Part shown: piece after piece, positions 25,072-33,479 of the stretch
How positions within the stretch are numbered: position 1 is the stretch's first letter
Layout: each line of letters opens with the position of its first letter
NCBI RefSeq assembly: GCF_014199915.1
Contig: NZ_JACHOO010000002.1
Coordinates: 474,756 to 538,755 of the forward strand
Length of the DNA stretch: 64,000 nt
From: Prosthecomicrobium pneumaticum
Lineage (GTDB): Bacteria > Pseudomonadota > Alphaproteobacteria > Rhizobiales > Kaistiaceae
Direction of reading: 5' to 3'
Position numbers and translations under genes: made by a program
The notes under the pieces: generated by a model
The model's database searches: none
Told to the model about the DNA's origin: nothing
The model's input: only the letters and a program-made list of their open reading frames with translations

Positions 25072-25889
25072 GCGCTTCTCTTTTCCGGCGTCTCGTCCCT
25101 GCGGCGTCCCCGCCGTTTCGACGCGCGTTCCTCGAACTGCATCAGGCGCATTTGCGCGATTTCGGCGCGGGCGCCGGCGCGCGCCGCTTCCTCGAGCGCG
25201 GTCGCGACATAGCGGATATGGGCAATCGACGCGAGGCGGGCGGCCGGCGCGTCGCCGGCGAGGATCGCGTCCCTGATCGCCCGGTGCTGCGCGAGCAGGG
25301 CGTCGCGCGAGCCGGCCTGATCGTAGAGCAGGGCGCGGTTCTCGAGCACGCCCTCGGCGAGCAAGCGGTAGCAGGCACGCAGGACATGGATCATGACGAT
25401 GTTGTGCGTCGCCTCGCCGACCGCCTGATGGAACTCGACGTCGAGCGCCGCCTCGCGCCGCAGGTCAGCCCCGGCATGCGCCTCTTCCATGGTGGCGAAG
25501 AGCCGGGACAGGAGCGTGCGGTCGGCTTCCGTCGCGCGCTCGGCCGCCATCGCCGCCGCGGTCGCCTCGATCTCGCGGCGGAATTCGAGATAGTCTCCGC
25601 CGGCCTTTTCCGACCGGGCGATCAGGTCGAGCACGGGCGCGGCGAAGACGGTACCCTCGATCGCCGCGACGAACGTGCCGCCGCCGTGCCGGCTCTCGAC
25701 CAGATGGCGGGTCTCGAGCGCCTTCAGCGCATCGCGCAGCACCGGCCGGGAAACGTCGAGAAGGCCCGACAGCTCGCGCTCGCCCGGCAGACGGTCGCCG
25801 GGATGGAGCACGCCTTCGAGCACCAGGAGCTCGATCTGGCGGGCAACGTCGTCGGCGGTCGCGCGGGCGGGGACGGGATGGAAGACCAT
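25068..25889 (-). CDS. GntR/FadR-family (FCD) regulator of the lactate operon
   Basis: This 273-residue regulator has an N-terminal winged helix (residues 10-75: DVARQIELLVLEGVLHPGDR, LPGERELSGLLDVSRPVLRD) and a C-terminal all-helical FCD effector domain. The C-terminus is unusually basic (ERASKRRGRRRDETPEKR). It is the first gene of the operon and overlaps lutA. LldR/LutR proteins of this branch respond to lactate. An inverted repeat 25 bp upstream is a likely auto-operator. Confidence 0.87.
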   Translation of the reverse strand: MVFHPVPARATADDVARQIELLVLEGVLHPGDRLPGERELSGLLDVSRPVLRDALKALETRHLVESRHGGGTFVAAIEGTVFAAPVLDLIARSEKAGGDYLEFRREIEATAAAMAAERATEADRTLLSRLFATMEEAHAGADLRREAALDVEFHQAVGEATHNIVMIHVLRACYRLLAEGVLENRALLYDQAGSRDALLAQHRAIRDAILAGDAPAARLASIAHIRYVATALEEAARAGARAEIAQMRLMQFEERASKRRGRRRDETPEKRSA

Positions 25890-25913
25890 GGCCGCACGCT
25901 AGCAGCGGGGAAG

Positions 25914-25940
25914 CGAGTGGTCAAAAAACTGATCCACTCG
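25914..25940. promoter_or_regulatory. inverted repeat upstream of the lactate regulator
   Basis: CGAGTGG (25914-25920) and CCACTCG (25934-25940) form perfect 7-bp arms around a 13-bp A-rich centre, with TGGTCA and TGATCCA at the inner edges. FadR-family repressors recognise short palindromes such as TGGTCANNTGACCA, so this is a candidate operator for the adjacent GntR protein. The position, 25 bp from its start codon, would allow it to block transcription of the whole lut operon. Confidence 0.5.
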
Positions 25941-26029
25941 GCGGGTGCGACGTCCGGGCGCGGCGGCCCACCCCCGACACGGGATCGCGAGAGGGGCCGG
26001 TGCCCGCCCGACGGCACGGCGGACCGCGG

Positions 26030-26785
26030 TCAATCGACGAACAGCACCCGCTCGGTGGCGACGCGGCGGCAGTCCATCTCGTAGTCGATGCCGACCACGG
26101 GCGGCCGGCAGAAATGCCAGGCGAGACCGTGCCGCGCGGCGCCGCGGGCGACGATCTGGTCCGCGAGCAGCGGGAAGACATCGTGCACCGTATAGAGCTG
26201 CGCGCCGGTCGCGGTCGCCCAGTTGCCGCCGAGCGCCGCCATCCGCGCCTCCATCTCGGCGAGCACGAAGCGCGCCTTGGCGGCGAGCCCGGCCGGGCTG
26301 GTGTCGCCGGGCGCCACGATGTGGTCGCGATAGTTCCCCTTCCCTTCCGGCACCTCGCCGCTGCCGGCAACGACGAAGGAGGCGGGGGCACCCGCCTCCG
26401 GCCGGGTGAAGGAGAAGGCGAAGAAGCTCGGCTCGGCCGGCGGATCGCGTTCCGGGCAGACATTCGCCCGCGCGACCGGGTTCACCTCGCCCGAAAGCAG
26501 TCCCCATTGCGCGAGCGTGCCGACATAGCGCTCGTTGAAGGCGCGGAAGCCCGGTTCGTCGAAGGGCGCGGGCGAGCGCAGTTCGCAGGCGCAGAACGCG
26601 GCGCGCGGCCGGCCGGCGGCACCGAGATGCGCGGCGATCCGGGCAAACCCTTCCGCGAGCGGCACCGGCCGCGAGAAGCGCACCCGCTCGATGGCGTGCC
26701 CCGGCAGCGCCGCGACGCCGGCCGAATATTGGAACACCCCCGGAATGAACCGATAGCCGCCCGCCGCGAACTCCACCGTCGCCAT
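26030..26785 (-). CDS. CnbZ-like 2-aminomuconate deaminase family protein
   Basis: This 251-residue soluble protein starts MATVEFAAGGYRFIPGVFQY. That N-terminus, together with AFCACELRSPAPFDEPGFRAF, NVCPERDPPAEPSFFAFSFT and the C-terminal VGIDYEMDCRRV, resembles proteins annotated as 2-amino-5-chloromuconate deaminase (CnbZ). No aromatic-degradation genes are nearby, so the true substrate may be another enamine or imine. The ATG at 26785 is chosen from the conserved N-terminus and GGAAGGGATCGG. Family assignment is from memory of the motif only. Confidence 0.5.
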   Translation of the reverse strand: MATVEFAAGGYRFIPGVFQYSAGVAALPGHAIERVRFSRPVPLAEGFARIAAHLGAAGRPRAAFCACELRSPAPFDEPGFRAFNERYVGTLAQWGLLSGEVNPVARANVCPERDPPAEPSFFAFSFTRPEAGAPASFVVAGSGEVPEGKGNYRDHIVAPGDTSPAGLAAKARFVLAEMEARMAALGGNWATATGAQLYTVHDVFPLLADQIVARGAARHGLAWHFCRPPVVGIDYEMDCRRVATERVLFVD

Positions 26786-27050
26786 GCCGATCCCTTCCGC
26801 CGCCGATTCGTGTGCGGCGCCGAGCGTGACGGCGGGCGGCGGCCGAGGCAAGCGCGATAGGAACGTCGAACGCTACGGGATGACTGCAGCAGAGATGAAC
26901 CGCGCGCAATCCCCCCGAGCGGCGGCCGCTCGCGACACGATAGAAGCGCGCTGTTTCACTGAGGCAATAGTTAATTTTGGTATCGCAATTTTTAGTTGAG
27001 GATTGTTCCCCTCCGGACGCCATGCCAGCATTCTACCGGGGGGTGGCGGC

Positions 27051-28301
27051 ATGGCGAAGCGCTCGGGGATCCCTGTCCTTCTGCTGTCCGGAACGCTCCT
27101 CTCGGCGTGCACGGCACTCGACAATCCGATCGGTCCCGACCCGGTCATCCAGGCGGCCGATGCGGCCCGATCGTCGGACAACTATCTGAACGTTCGCGAC
27201 ATCTTCATTCGTCGTGCGGGCTACCCGACCACCGCGGCCTATGTCGACTGGTACGAGGTGGCCGTGGCAGGCTTCGGCTATGTCGACGAGCAATGCGCCG
27301 CCTATCTCGACGGGCTCTACCGGGTGCGCCGCGAACGCGATCACATCAAGAGCCAGCTGACTTCGATCGGCGGCACCACGAACAGCATTCTGGGCGTCGC
27401 CGACGCCAGCAAAGCCGCCATCGCGATCACCGCGGCCGCTTTCGGCCTGGGATCGCAGATCACCGACAATGCGAGCGCCGCGGTGCTCTACTCGATGGAT
27501 CCGGCCGACATCGACGTGCTCCTGAAGAACCAGATGCAGGCCTACCGCAACGGCGTCGCCCTGCAGCGTTCGAACTATTCCAGTTCGAGCACTGCGATGG
27601 AGGCGGTGCGCGGCTATCTCAATCTCTGCCTGCCGGTCGCCATCGAAGCGCAGATCAAGGCGGCCATCCAGAACACCGTCTATGTCGCCGTCGCCTCGCC
27701 CTCGGGCGTGCCGACCCTCGAGCGCGTCCAGACCGCCTCGCAGCCGCGGCTGGCGGATGTGAGGACCGGCACGGACAATGTCCGGCCGGCGCCCCAGCCG
27801 GTGGCCGCCAACCTCCTGCCCGGCGACATCCCGTCTCTGACGCCCGAACAAGTGAAAATTGTTCAGCGGCGTCTTTGCGTCGCGGTCGATGGCGATCTGG
27901 GGGGGCCAGCAAGCGACACCAGAAAAGCCTTGGGGATACTGCAAGGCAGGATGGCGTCCTTCTCGACACCAACTCTCCGGCTCGACCCCGGAACTTTGCG
28001 CGCCGCAGTCGAGCTGCCGGACTGCGATCCTGCGCGGCGAGCAGATACGTATGAACAGGTTCATCTTCGCAACGAAGCGGAGATCAAGGCTCTTCAAGAA
28101 AGACTCCGAATGTACATCAATAGAACATCTCACGAATATATTAATAATGATACTAAGATAATTGTTAATAAAGAATCTTTCGTGTCTGGAGATCGATTGA
28201 ATGATCAAAATAGATATATAATAAACATTATACAGAAGATAAATGGAAAAGAAGAAACCGGAAAATATTCCGAAGAGGTGGCACTGGCAATTACCAGATA
28301 G
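27051..28301 (+). CDS. lipoprotein with peptidoglycan-binding-like segment and AT-rich tail
   Basis: This is a 416-residue protein with a lipoprotein signal peptide (MAKRSGIPVLLLSGTLLSAC; C20 would be lipidated). Residues 40-240 are helical, with no family recognised (AAYVDWYEVAVAGFGYVDEQ; SSSSTAMEAVRGYLNLCLPV). Residues about 262-310 (LTPEQVKIVQRRLCVAVDGD, then DTRKALGILQ) resemble a PG_binding_1 repeat. The last 70 residues are rich in Asn and Ile (YINNDTKIIVNKESF) and are encoded by DNA far richer in A+T than anything around it. It is followed after 23 bp by a peptidoglycan hydrolase gene, probably in one operon. Function unknown. Confidence 0.75.
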   Translation: MAKRSGIPVLLLSGTLLSACTALDNPIGPDPVIQAADAARSSDNYLNVRDIFIRRAGYPTTAAYVDWYEVAVAGFGYVDEQCAAYLDGLYRVRRERDHIKSQLTSIGGTTNSILGVADASKAAIAITAAAFGLGSQITDNASAAVLYSMDPADIDVLLKNQMQAYRNGVALQRSNYSSSSTAMEAVRGYLNLCLPVAIEAQIKAAIQNTVYVAVASPSGVPTLERVQTASQPRLADVRTGTDNVRPAPQPVAANLLPGDIPSLTPEQVKIVQRRLCVAVDGDLGGPASDTRKALGILQGRMASFSTPTLRLDPGTLRAAVELPDCDPARRADTYEQVHLRNEAEIKALQERLRMYINRTSHEYINNDTKIIVNKESFVSGDRLNDQNRYIINIIQKINGKEETGKYSEEVALAITR

Positions 28302-28324
28302 GCAGGGAGGGTCGCTGGGCAAAA

Positions 28325-29668
28325 ATGAAAGTTACATTCGTAGAAGAGCCAACTTTTCTTCGATCCGAGCCCGTAGACGGCAGCGCCCCGATACAGGCTC
28401 CCGATGGCTCCCCCGTTCGCATCTATCCTGAGTATGTGTTGGTCGACCGCCAGGATCAGGCAGACGGCTGGTCCTCGGTCAGAATTGACGGCGGGGGAGG
28501 CAACGGGCCGAAGGGCTTCGTGCGGACCGAGTATCTGCTTGAGAAGACGCTCGCGCCGCAGGATGTGAAGCTCACCGATTTCGTATCCTTTGTCGCGCAG
28601 GCCGCGGTGGCCGCAAATGTCGACGTCGCCTACCTTCTCGCGCTCGCTCGCATTGAAAGCGGATCGGCCTGGGACAGGACGGCCGGCGTGATCCGGGCCA
28701 GCATCTACAAGGATACGGGCGCGACCGGGCCGTTCCAATTTCTTGCCTCGACATGGAACGACCTGAGCAAGACCGCAGGCGATCCGCCCTATCTGCGCGC
28801 CGTCGACATCATCGATGCGCGCGCGCAGGCCTTCATGGCCGCCCAACTCGCCGACGACGCCATCAACCGCCATCAGAAAAACTTCGGCGGACTTCCAAGT
28901 CCCGCCGAGCTTTATCTCTATCACTTCTTCGGCTGGCCGGCTGCGCTCAAGGTTATGGGCGGCAAGGGCGATCAGGCAATCGATTCCCTGCTCGCCACGA
29001 TCTACGACAAGCCGGATCGGGTCACCTCGATCATGAACGGCAATGCCAGCCTCCTCAAGGCCGATGGGAAGCCGCGCACGCGCGACGGCGTTCTCGACGA
29101 GGTCGCGAGGCGCCTCTTTGACGCCTATACCGCGAACGCGCCATTGCTCGCCAAGCCGGAGGACTGGTGGCCCGCGGCCGCTGGCTCCCCGGCCTCGTCC
29201 GGCGGGCCAACGCCCTGGCTCTCCATCGCCGAGAAGGAGGTAGGCCAGAGCGAGGTTCCGGGCGCCGCAAGCAATCCCCGGATATCAGCCTATCTGACGA
29301 CGGTGGGCTTCGCAGCGAACCAGTCCGACGAGACCGCCTGGTGCGCCGCCTTCGTCTGCTGGTGTCTTGAAAACTCCGGCGATGCGACGGCGATCGCCAC
29401 CGCCAAGAAGTACAGGAGCAGCTTCGCGGCCGATTGGCTCAAGCTGCCAAAAGTCGTTCTCGAGCCGACGGCCGGAGCAATCGGCGTGACAAAGCCCTAT
29501 TCGACCGACACGACCGGGCATGTCGGCTTCGTGAAGAGCACCAAGGATGGGCAGGTGGTCCTGCTCGCCGGCAACCAGAAGCCGGCCGGCGGCACGGGTC
29601 CGGATCAGGTCTGCGAGAAGGTCTTCCCGCGCTCGGATTTCGTCGGATTCCGCTGGATCGGCACCTGA
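28325..29668 (+). CDS. leaderless SH3-SLT-CHAP-like peptidoglycan hydrolase
   Basis: This 447-residue protein has three apparent domains. Residues 5-72 are an SH3-like module (FLRSEPVDGS, PKGFVRTEYL). Residues 85-230 are a lytic-transglycosylase fold with catalytic E111 in LARIESGSAWD and TGATGPFQFLASTWNDL. Residues 297-447 are a TIGR02594-type CHAP/NlpC-like peptidase with C340 in ETAWCAAFVCWCLENSG, H399 in TGHVGFV and LLAGNQ. It has no signal peptide. It would cut both the glycan and the peptide of murein. Endolysin, secreted effector, or a moonlighting wall enzyme are all possible. It ends 39 bp from the convergent histidine kinase gene. Confidence 0.82.
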   Translation: MKVTFVEEPTFLRSEPVDGSAPIQAPDGSPVRIYPEYVLVDRQDQADGWSSVRIDGGGGNGPKGFVRTEYLLEKTLAPQDVKLTDFVSFVAQAAVAANVDVAYLLALARIESGSAWDRTAGVIRASIYKDTGATGPFQFLASTWNDLSKTAGDPPYLRAVDIIDARAQAFMAAQLADDAINRHQKNFGGLPSPAELYLYHFFGWPAALKVMGGKGDQAIDSLLATIYDKPDRVTSIMNGNASLLKADGKPRTRDGVLDEVARRLFDAYTANAPLLAKPEDWWPAAAGSPASSGGPTPWLSIAEKEVGQSEVPGAASNPRISAYLTTVGFAANQSDETAWCAAFVCWCLENSGDATAIATAKKYRSSFAADWLKLPKVVLEPTAGAIGVTKPYSTDTTGHVGFVKSTKDGQVVLLAGNQKPAGGTGPDQVCEKVFPRSDFVGFRWIGT

Positions 29669-29707
29669 CGCTCGGCCAAGGTCCTCGAGGAGGCGCTGCG
29701 GGCTCGG

Positions 29708-32707
29708 CTACCCCGCGAGCACCCGCGTCGTCGGGAAGGTGACGCGGATCATCGTGCCCTGGCCGACGGTCGAATCGATCGCGAAGGCGGCGCGGTTCGC
29801 TTCGACCAGCGCCTTGGTGAGCGGCAGGCCGAGACCGGTGCCGTCGGTGCGCGGGCGGACGGCGGTGGCGATCTGGCGGAACGGCTTCAGCGCCGTCTCG
29901 ATGTCCTTCTCCGACATGCCGATACCGGTGTCGCGGATGCGCAGCGTCACCTCGCCGGAGGGATCGAGCGCGGTGGAGACGACCACCTGGCCGCCGGCAA
30001 GGGTGAACTTCACCGCGTTCGACAGCAGGTTGAGCACGATCTGGCGCAGCGAGCGCGGATCGGCGACGACACTCGGCACGCCGGACGGCAGGCTGGTGCG
30101 GATGATGATGCGTTCGCGGTTCGCCTGCGGCTGCATCAGCGCGACGCATTCCGTCACGATCTCCGACAGCGACACCGCTTCGAAGGAGAGGTCGATCTTG
30201 CCCGCCTCGATCTTCGATATGTCGAGAAGATCGTTGAGCAGGCTCATCAGATGCCCGCCCGAGCGGTTGATGTCGCGCAGATAGTCCTTGTAGCGCGCAT
30301 TGCCGACCGGCCCGAAGCGCTCCTCCATCATCACTTCCGAGAAGCCGATGATGGCGTTGAGCGGCGTGCGGATCTCATGGCTGATCTTGGCGAGGAAGTC
30401 GGACTTCTGCATCGACGCCTCCTCCGCGGCGCGGCGGGCGGCGATGAGTTCTTCCTCCGCCTTCTTCCAGTGGGTGATGTCGCGCAGCACCGCCGCGAAG
30501 CGGCCGGTCGCACCGAGCCGGCCCATCGTCATGAAGAGCGGGATCAGCCCACCCTGCGGCACCAGGCCGATCACCTCACGGCCGTCGTTCAGCACGCTCG
30601 CGACGCCGTTCTCCGCGAGACCGTCGAGATAATCGCCGGCGGCGCGGCGGCTCTCTTCGGCGAACAGCGTGACGAAGGGCGTGCCGAGCACGGCCGCGGC
30701 ATCGATGCCGAAGAGGGCTTCGGCGCTGCGGTTGACGCGCTCGATCGTGCCGGCGCGATCGACGACGAGAATGCCATCCGTCGCCGTATCGAGGATGGTC
30801 TCGAGCTCGGCGGCGCGGGCGAGCGCGGCGTCCCGCTCCGCGGCGAGCACATCGAGCACGGCCCTGTCCGGCTCCGGCTCGGGCCGGACGGGGATTGGCG
30901 GCACGGGCGGCGGCGTGTCGTCGGCCACCGCTTCGGGCGCGGAACGGCCCGGCGTTACGGCTGGTGCGCCCTCATCGCGGGGCGCCTCGGGGACGGCCGG
31001 CGGAGGCGGCGTGGATGACGCGGAGGGTGCCGGCGGCGGCACGGGCGCGGCGACGCCCGGCGACGACGCCCGCTCGGGTGCCGCGGCCGGCGTGGCCGGC
31101 GCGGCGCCGATCCGCTTCGGCACGGTGCGGCCGAGCGCCTCTGCGATGCGGCGGAAGGCCTCCTCCTCCGTGCCGCTCAGCCGGTCCGCGCCCTTCGGCG
31201 GGTCGGGCAGGCGCGGCGCGGGCGGCAGGGAGGCCGGCTCGCCGGCGAGGGCGACAGACGGCGCGCGACCGGCCGCATCGGACGCCGGCGGCGCGGCGCG
31301 GCGGCCGGCGGGGCGCGGCGCCCGCTCGGGCGGCCGGATGACGCCGAAGCCGCGATAGCCCTCGAAGCCGCGATCGCGGCCGAAGGCGGGCAAGGCGGCG
31401 AGATCGACCGGCAGGACGGCGCCGCCGGGTGCGGTACAGGCGATGGTGACGCCGCTCCAGGTGTCGCGCCCGGCGATCAGCCCGGCGACCGGCTCGGCCG
31501 GCACGCCGAGCAGGACGGCGGCGGCGCTCCAATCGAGGCCGACCAGCCGTTCGGCGACGGGTCCGAACACGGCGGCGAACTCGGGCGAAAGCTCCGTGAA
31601 CCGCCCCTCGCCGTCCATCCGCCAGAGGAAGCGGACCGGCGCCGCGAGGGGCGCCTCGTCGGTCTGCGGCGAAGCGGCTCTGGCCGAAGCGGGATCGGTC
31701 GAAACGGCCTCTGCCGATGCCGGGTCGGCCGATGCGGGGTCGGCGGGCGCGACCTCGGGCGCGTCGAGGTCGGCGCCGACGGGCTCCTCGCCGCCGGTCG
31801 CATCGGCAATCGACGTCTCGGCGGCCGATGCGAACGAGGCCGGATCCGCCGGCAGCGCGCTCGACGGTTGCGGCCCGGCCGTCGGGTCGGGGGGGATCGC
31901 CGCGAACGGTGTTTCGGCCCCGACCGGTCCATCGGCATGGCGCCCACCGAAGGGCGGTTCCGGAGCGGCGGAAGCCGGCTCCGGCACCGGTCGGGCGGCC
32001 CCGGACGATGCCCCAGGGGACGCCTCCTCGGCGAGCACGATCTCGACCGCCGGGCCGACGATCGCGAGATGGAGCGGGCGGCCCTCGGCCTCGAAGCGGC
32101 AGATACCGACCGGGCGGCGCGCCGCTCCGATCCGCAGCGCCCGCTTGGCGAGCCGCGCGCCCGCTGGAAGTGCGGCGCGCAGCGTATCGGCGGCCGCCTC
32201 GGCATCGCCGAGCGCCTCGACCGCGCCGGCGGAAGCGAGCGGCGCCCCGGCATCGTCGAGAATGACGGCGAGGCAGTCCTCCGCGACGATCGCCTCGAGG
32301 AGATCGCGGGCGCGCGCCTCGAGCGGCGCGCTGGGCGGCAGGCCGGGCTCGACGACGAGGAGGAGCGCGGCCGATCCGTCCGGCAGGGCGATGCGGGTGG
32401 CGGCGCACAGCCGGGCCGCAAGCCGGCCGGCGGCGAGAAAGCTGATCCGCTCGAGCCGCGGCGCGTCGGGCGGCAGGCTGCGGGCGAGCCGGGAAATCTG
32501 CGTCGTGGCAGGGTGAGCCTCGGAGAAACGCCGCTCGGCGAGCGCCGCGAGCCGCGCCTCGCCGAGGAAGCGCACGCCGGCCGCGTTCGCCCACAGGACG
32601 CGCCGGCCATCGGCCGACCAGACGAGCCGGGGCTCCGGCGCCAGCAGGCCGGCGCCGATGGCGGGCAGCGCCGCCAGATCGAGGAACGCGTAGGTCCTGC
32701 CGCTCAT
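29708..32707 (-). CDS. large PAS-domain sensor histidine kinase, PdhS/PleC-like
   Basis: This is a soluble protein of about 999 residues. It has an N-terminal PAS-like region (residues 1-225), a long Ala/Pro/Ser-rich linker (about 230-345), a PAS domain (350-460), a second Pro-rich linker (460-620) and another PAS (630-750). HisKA follows with H777 in FLAKISHEIRTPLNAIIGFS, then HATPase_c (LRQIVLNLLSNAVKFT, IRDTGIGM, DGTGLGLPLTKAL). The H-box and overall length match the PdhS/DivJ/PleC kinases that phosphorylate DivK in Hyphomicrobiales cell-cycle control. There are no transmembrane segments. The start at ATG 32707 is uncertain, as no strong ribosome site is seen. Confidence 0.85.
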   Translation of the reverse strand: MSGRTYAFLDLAALPAIGAGLLAPEPRLVWSADGRRVLWANAAGVRFLGEARLAALAERRFSEAHPATTQISRLARSLPPDAPRLERISFLAAGRLAARLCAATRIALPDGSAALLLVVEPGLPPSAPLEARARDLLEAIVAEDCLAVILDDAGAPLASAGAVEALGDAEAAADTLRAALPAGARLAKRALRIGAARRPVGICRFEAEGRPLHLAIVGPAVEIVLAEEASPGASSGAARPVPEPASAAPEPPFGGRHADGPVGAETPFAAIPPDPTAGPQPSSALPADPASFASAAETSIADATGGEEPVGADLDAPEVAPADPASADPASAEAVSTDPASARAASPQTDEAPLAAPVRFLWRMDGEGRFTELSPEFAAVFGPVAERLVGLDWSAAAVLLGVPAEPVAGLIAGRDTWSGVTIACTAPGGAVLPVDLAALPAFGRDRGFEGYRGFGVIRPPERAPRPAGRRAAPPASDAAGRAPSVALAGEPASLPPAPRLPDPPKGADRLSGTEEEAFRRIAEALGRTVPKRIGAAPATPAAAPERASSPGVAAPVPPPAPSASSTPPPPAVPEAPRDEGAPAVTPGRSAPEAVADDTPPPVPPIPVRPEPEPDRAVLDVLAAERDAALARAAELETILDTATDGILVVDRAGTIERVNRSAEALFGIDAAAVLGTPFVTLFAEESRRAAGDYLDGLAENGVASVLNDGREVIGLVPQGGLIPLFMTMGRLGATGRFAAVLRDITHWKKAEEELIAARRAAEEASMQKSDFLAKISHEIRTPLNAIIGFSEVMMEERFGPVGNARYKDYLRDINRSGGHLMSLLNDLLDISKIEAGKIDLSFEAVSLSEIVTECVALMQPQANRERIIIRTSLPSGVPSVVADPRSLRQIVLNLLSNAVKFTLAGGQVVVSTALDPSGEVTLRIRDTGIGMSEKDIETALKPFRQIATAVRPRTDGTGLGLPLTKALVEANRAAFAIDSTVGQGTMIRVTFPTTRVLAG

Positions 32708-32884
32708 GCCCGAAATCGGATCCGCACCCTTGTTCGCGACGAGCCTTCCATAGCGCGCCGGCCGGCCCCCGTCACGAAAAGAGGCCCGCGGCCCGCCCAT
32801 TGTCGCGCGCAAGGGTTAACCGGCCGCGACTTTCTCTCGTCTCGCCGCAGGGTTATGCTCGCCGCCTCCAGGAGGGAGAACGCC

Positions 32885-33262
32885 ATGACCGACAAGACGG
32901 CTTTCGACATTCCCGAGCCGATGCGCGCCTTCGCCGACAAGAGCGTCGACCAGGCCAAGAAGGCCTTCGACGATTTCATGACGGCGACGCTGAAGGCGAT
33001 CGAGAAGACCGAGCACTCCGCCCGCACCGTGCAGGGCGGAGCGCAGGACATCAACCGGCAGGCCCTCGCCTATCTCGAGGAGAACGTCGCCTCGGGCTTC
33101 GATTTCGCCCAGAAGCTCGTCCGCGCCACCACGGTGGAGGAGATCGCGGCGCTGCAGCAGGAATTTCTGAGGCGGCAGGTCGAGCAGGCCACGAACCAGG
33201 GCCGCGGCATGGCCGAGACGATCGGCCGTGCGGCGAGCGAGGCGGCACCCAAGCCCGGCTAG
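32885..33262 (+). CDS. phasin family protein
   Basis: This is a 125-residue helical phasin. Residues 20-105 carry the conserved pattern SVDQAKKAFDDFMTATLKAI, then AYLEENVASGFDFAQKLVRA and EEIAALQQEFLRRQVEQATN. Phasins coat polyhydroxyalkanoate granules and set their size and number; some act as chaperones. GGAGGGAGAACGCC precedes the ATG. A second phasin gene lies 217 bp downstream. No phaC, phaZ or phaR is in the window. Confidence 0.88.
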   Translation: MTDKTAFDIPEPMRAFADKSVDQAKKAFDDFMTATLKAIEKTEHSARTVQGGAQDINRQALAYLEENVASGFDFAQKLVRATTVEEIAALQQEFLRRQVEQATNQGRGMAETIGRAASEAAPKPG

Positions 33263-33339
33263 CCGCCGGCGCCCCTGCGCAGTTGAGCGGCAGCCGCCAC
33301 CTTTCCGTGTGCAGCCGCTTGATTTCGCTCATTTTTTTG

Positions 33340-33386
33340 TGCAACGCAAAAGATTGTTGCAACGCACAAGAGACCTCGCTATATAA
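33340..33386 (+). promoter_or_regulatory. phasin promoter with two TGCAACGCA (PhaR-type) operators
   Basis: TGCAACGCA occurs at 33340-33348 and 33358-33366, 18 bp apart. Both fit the TGC-N3-GCA core recognised by PhaR, the repressor that also binds PHA. TTGCAA at 33357-33362 and TATATAA at 33380-33386, spaced 17 bp, form a good sigma-70-like promoter. The second operator overlaps the -35 hexamer. The expected effect is repression of the phasin at 33480 until PHA granules titrate PhaR away. Confidence 0.7.
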
Positions 33387-33479
33387 GCTCGGAACAGCCG
33401 TGCTGCGTCCGCGGCGCGCGCCCCTCGGGCGGCGGGCGGGCCGGTCTTTCGTTCGAAGAGGAACGCGAGGAGCAAATCC

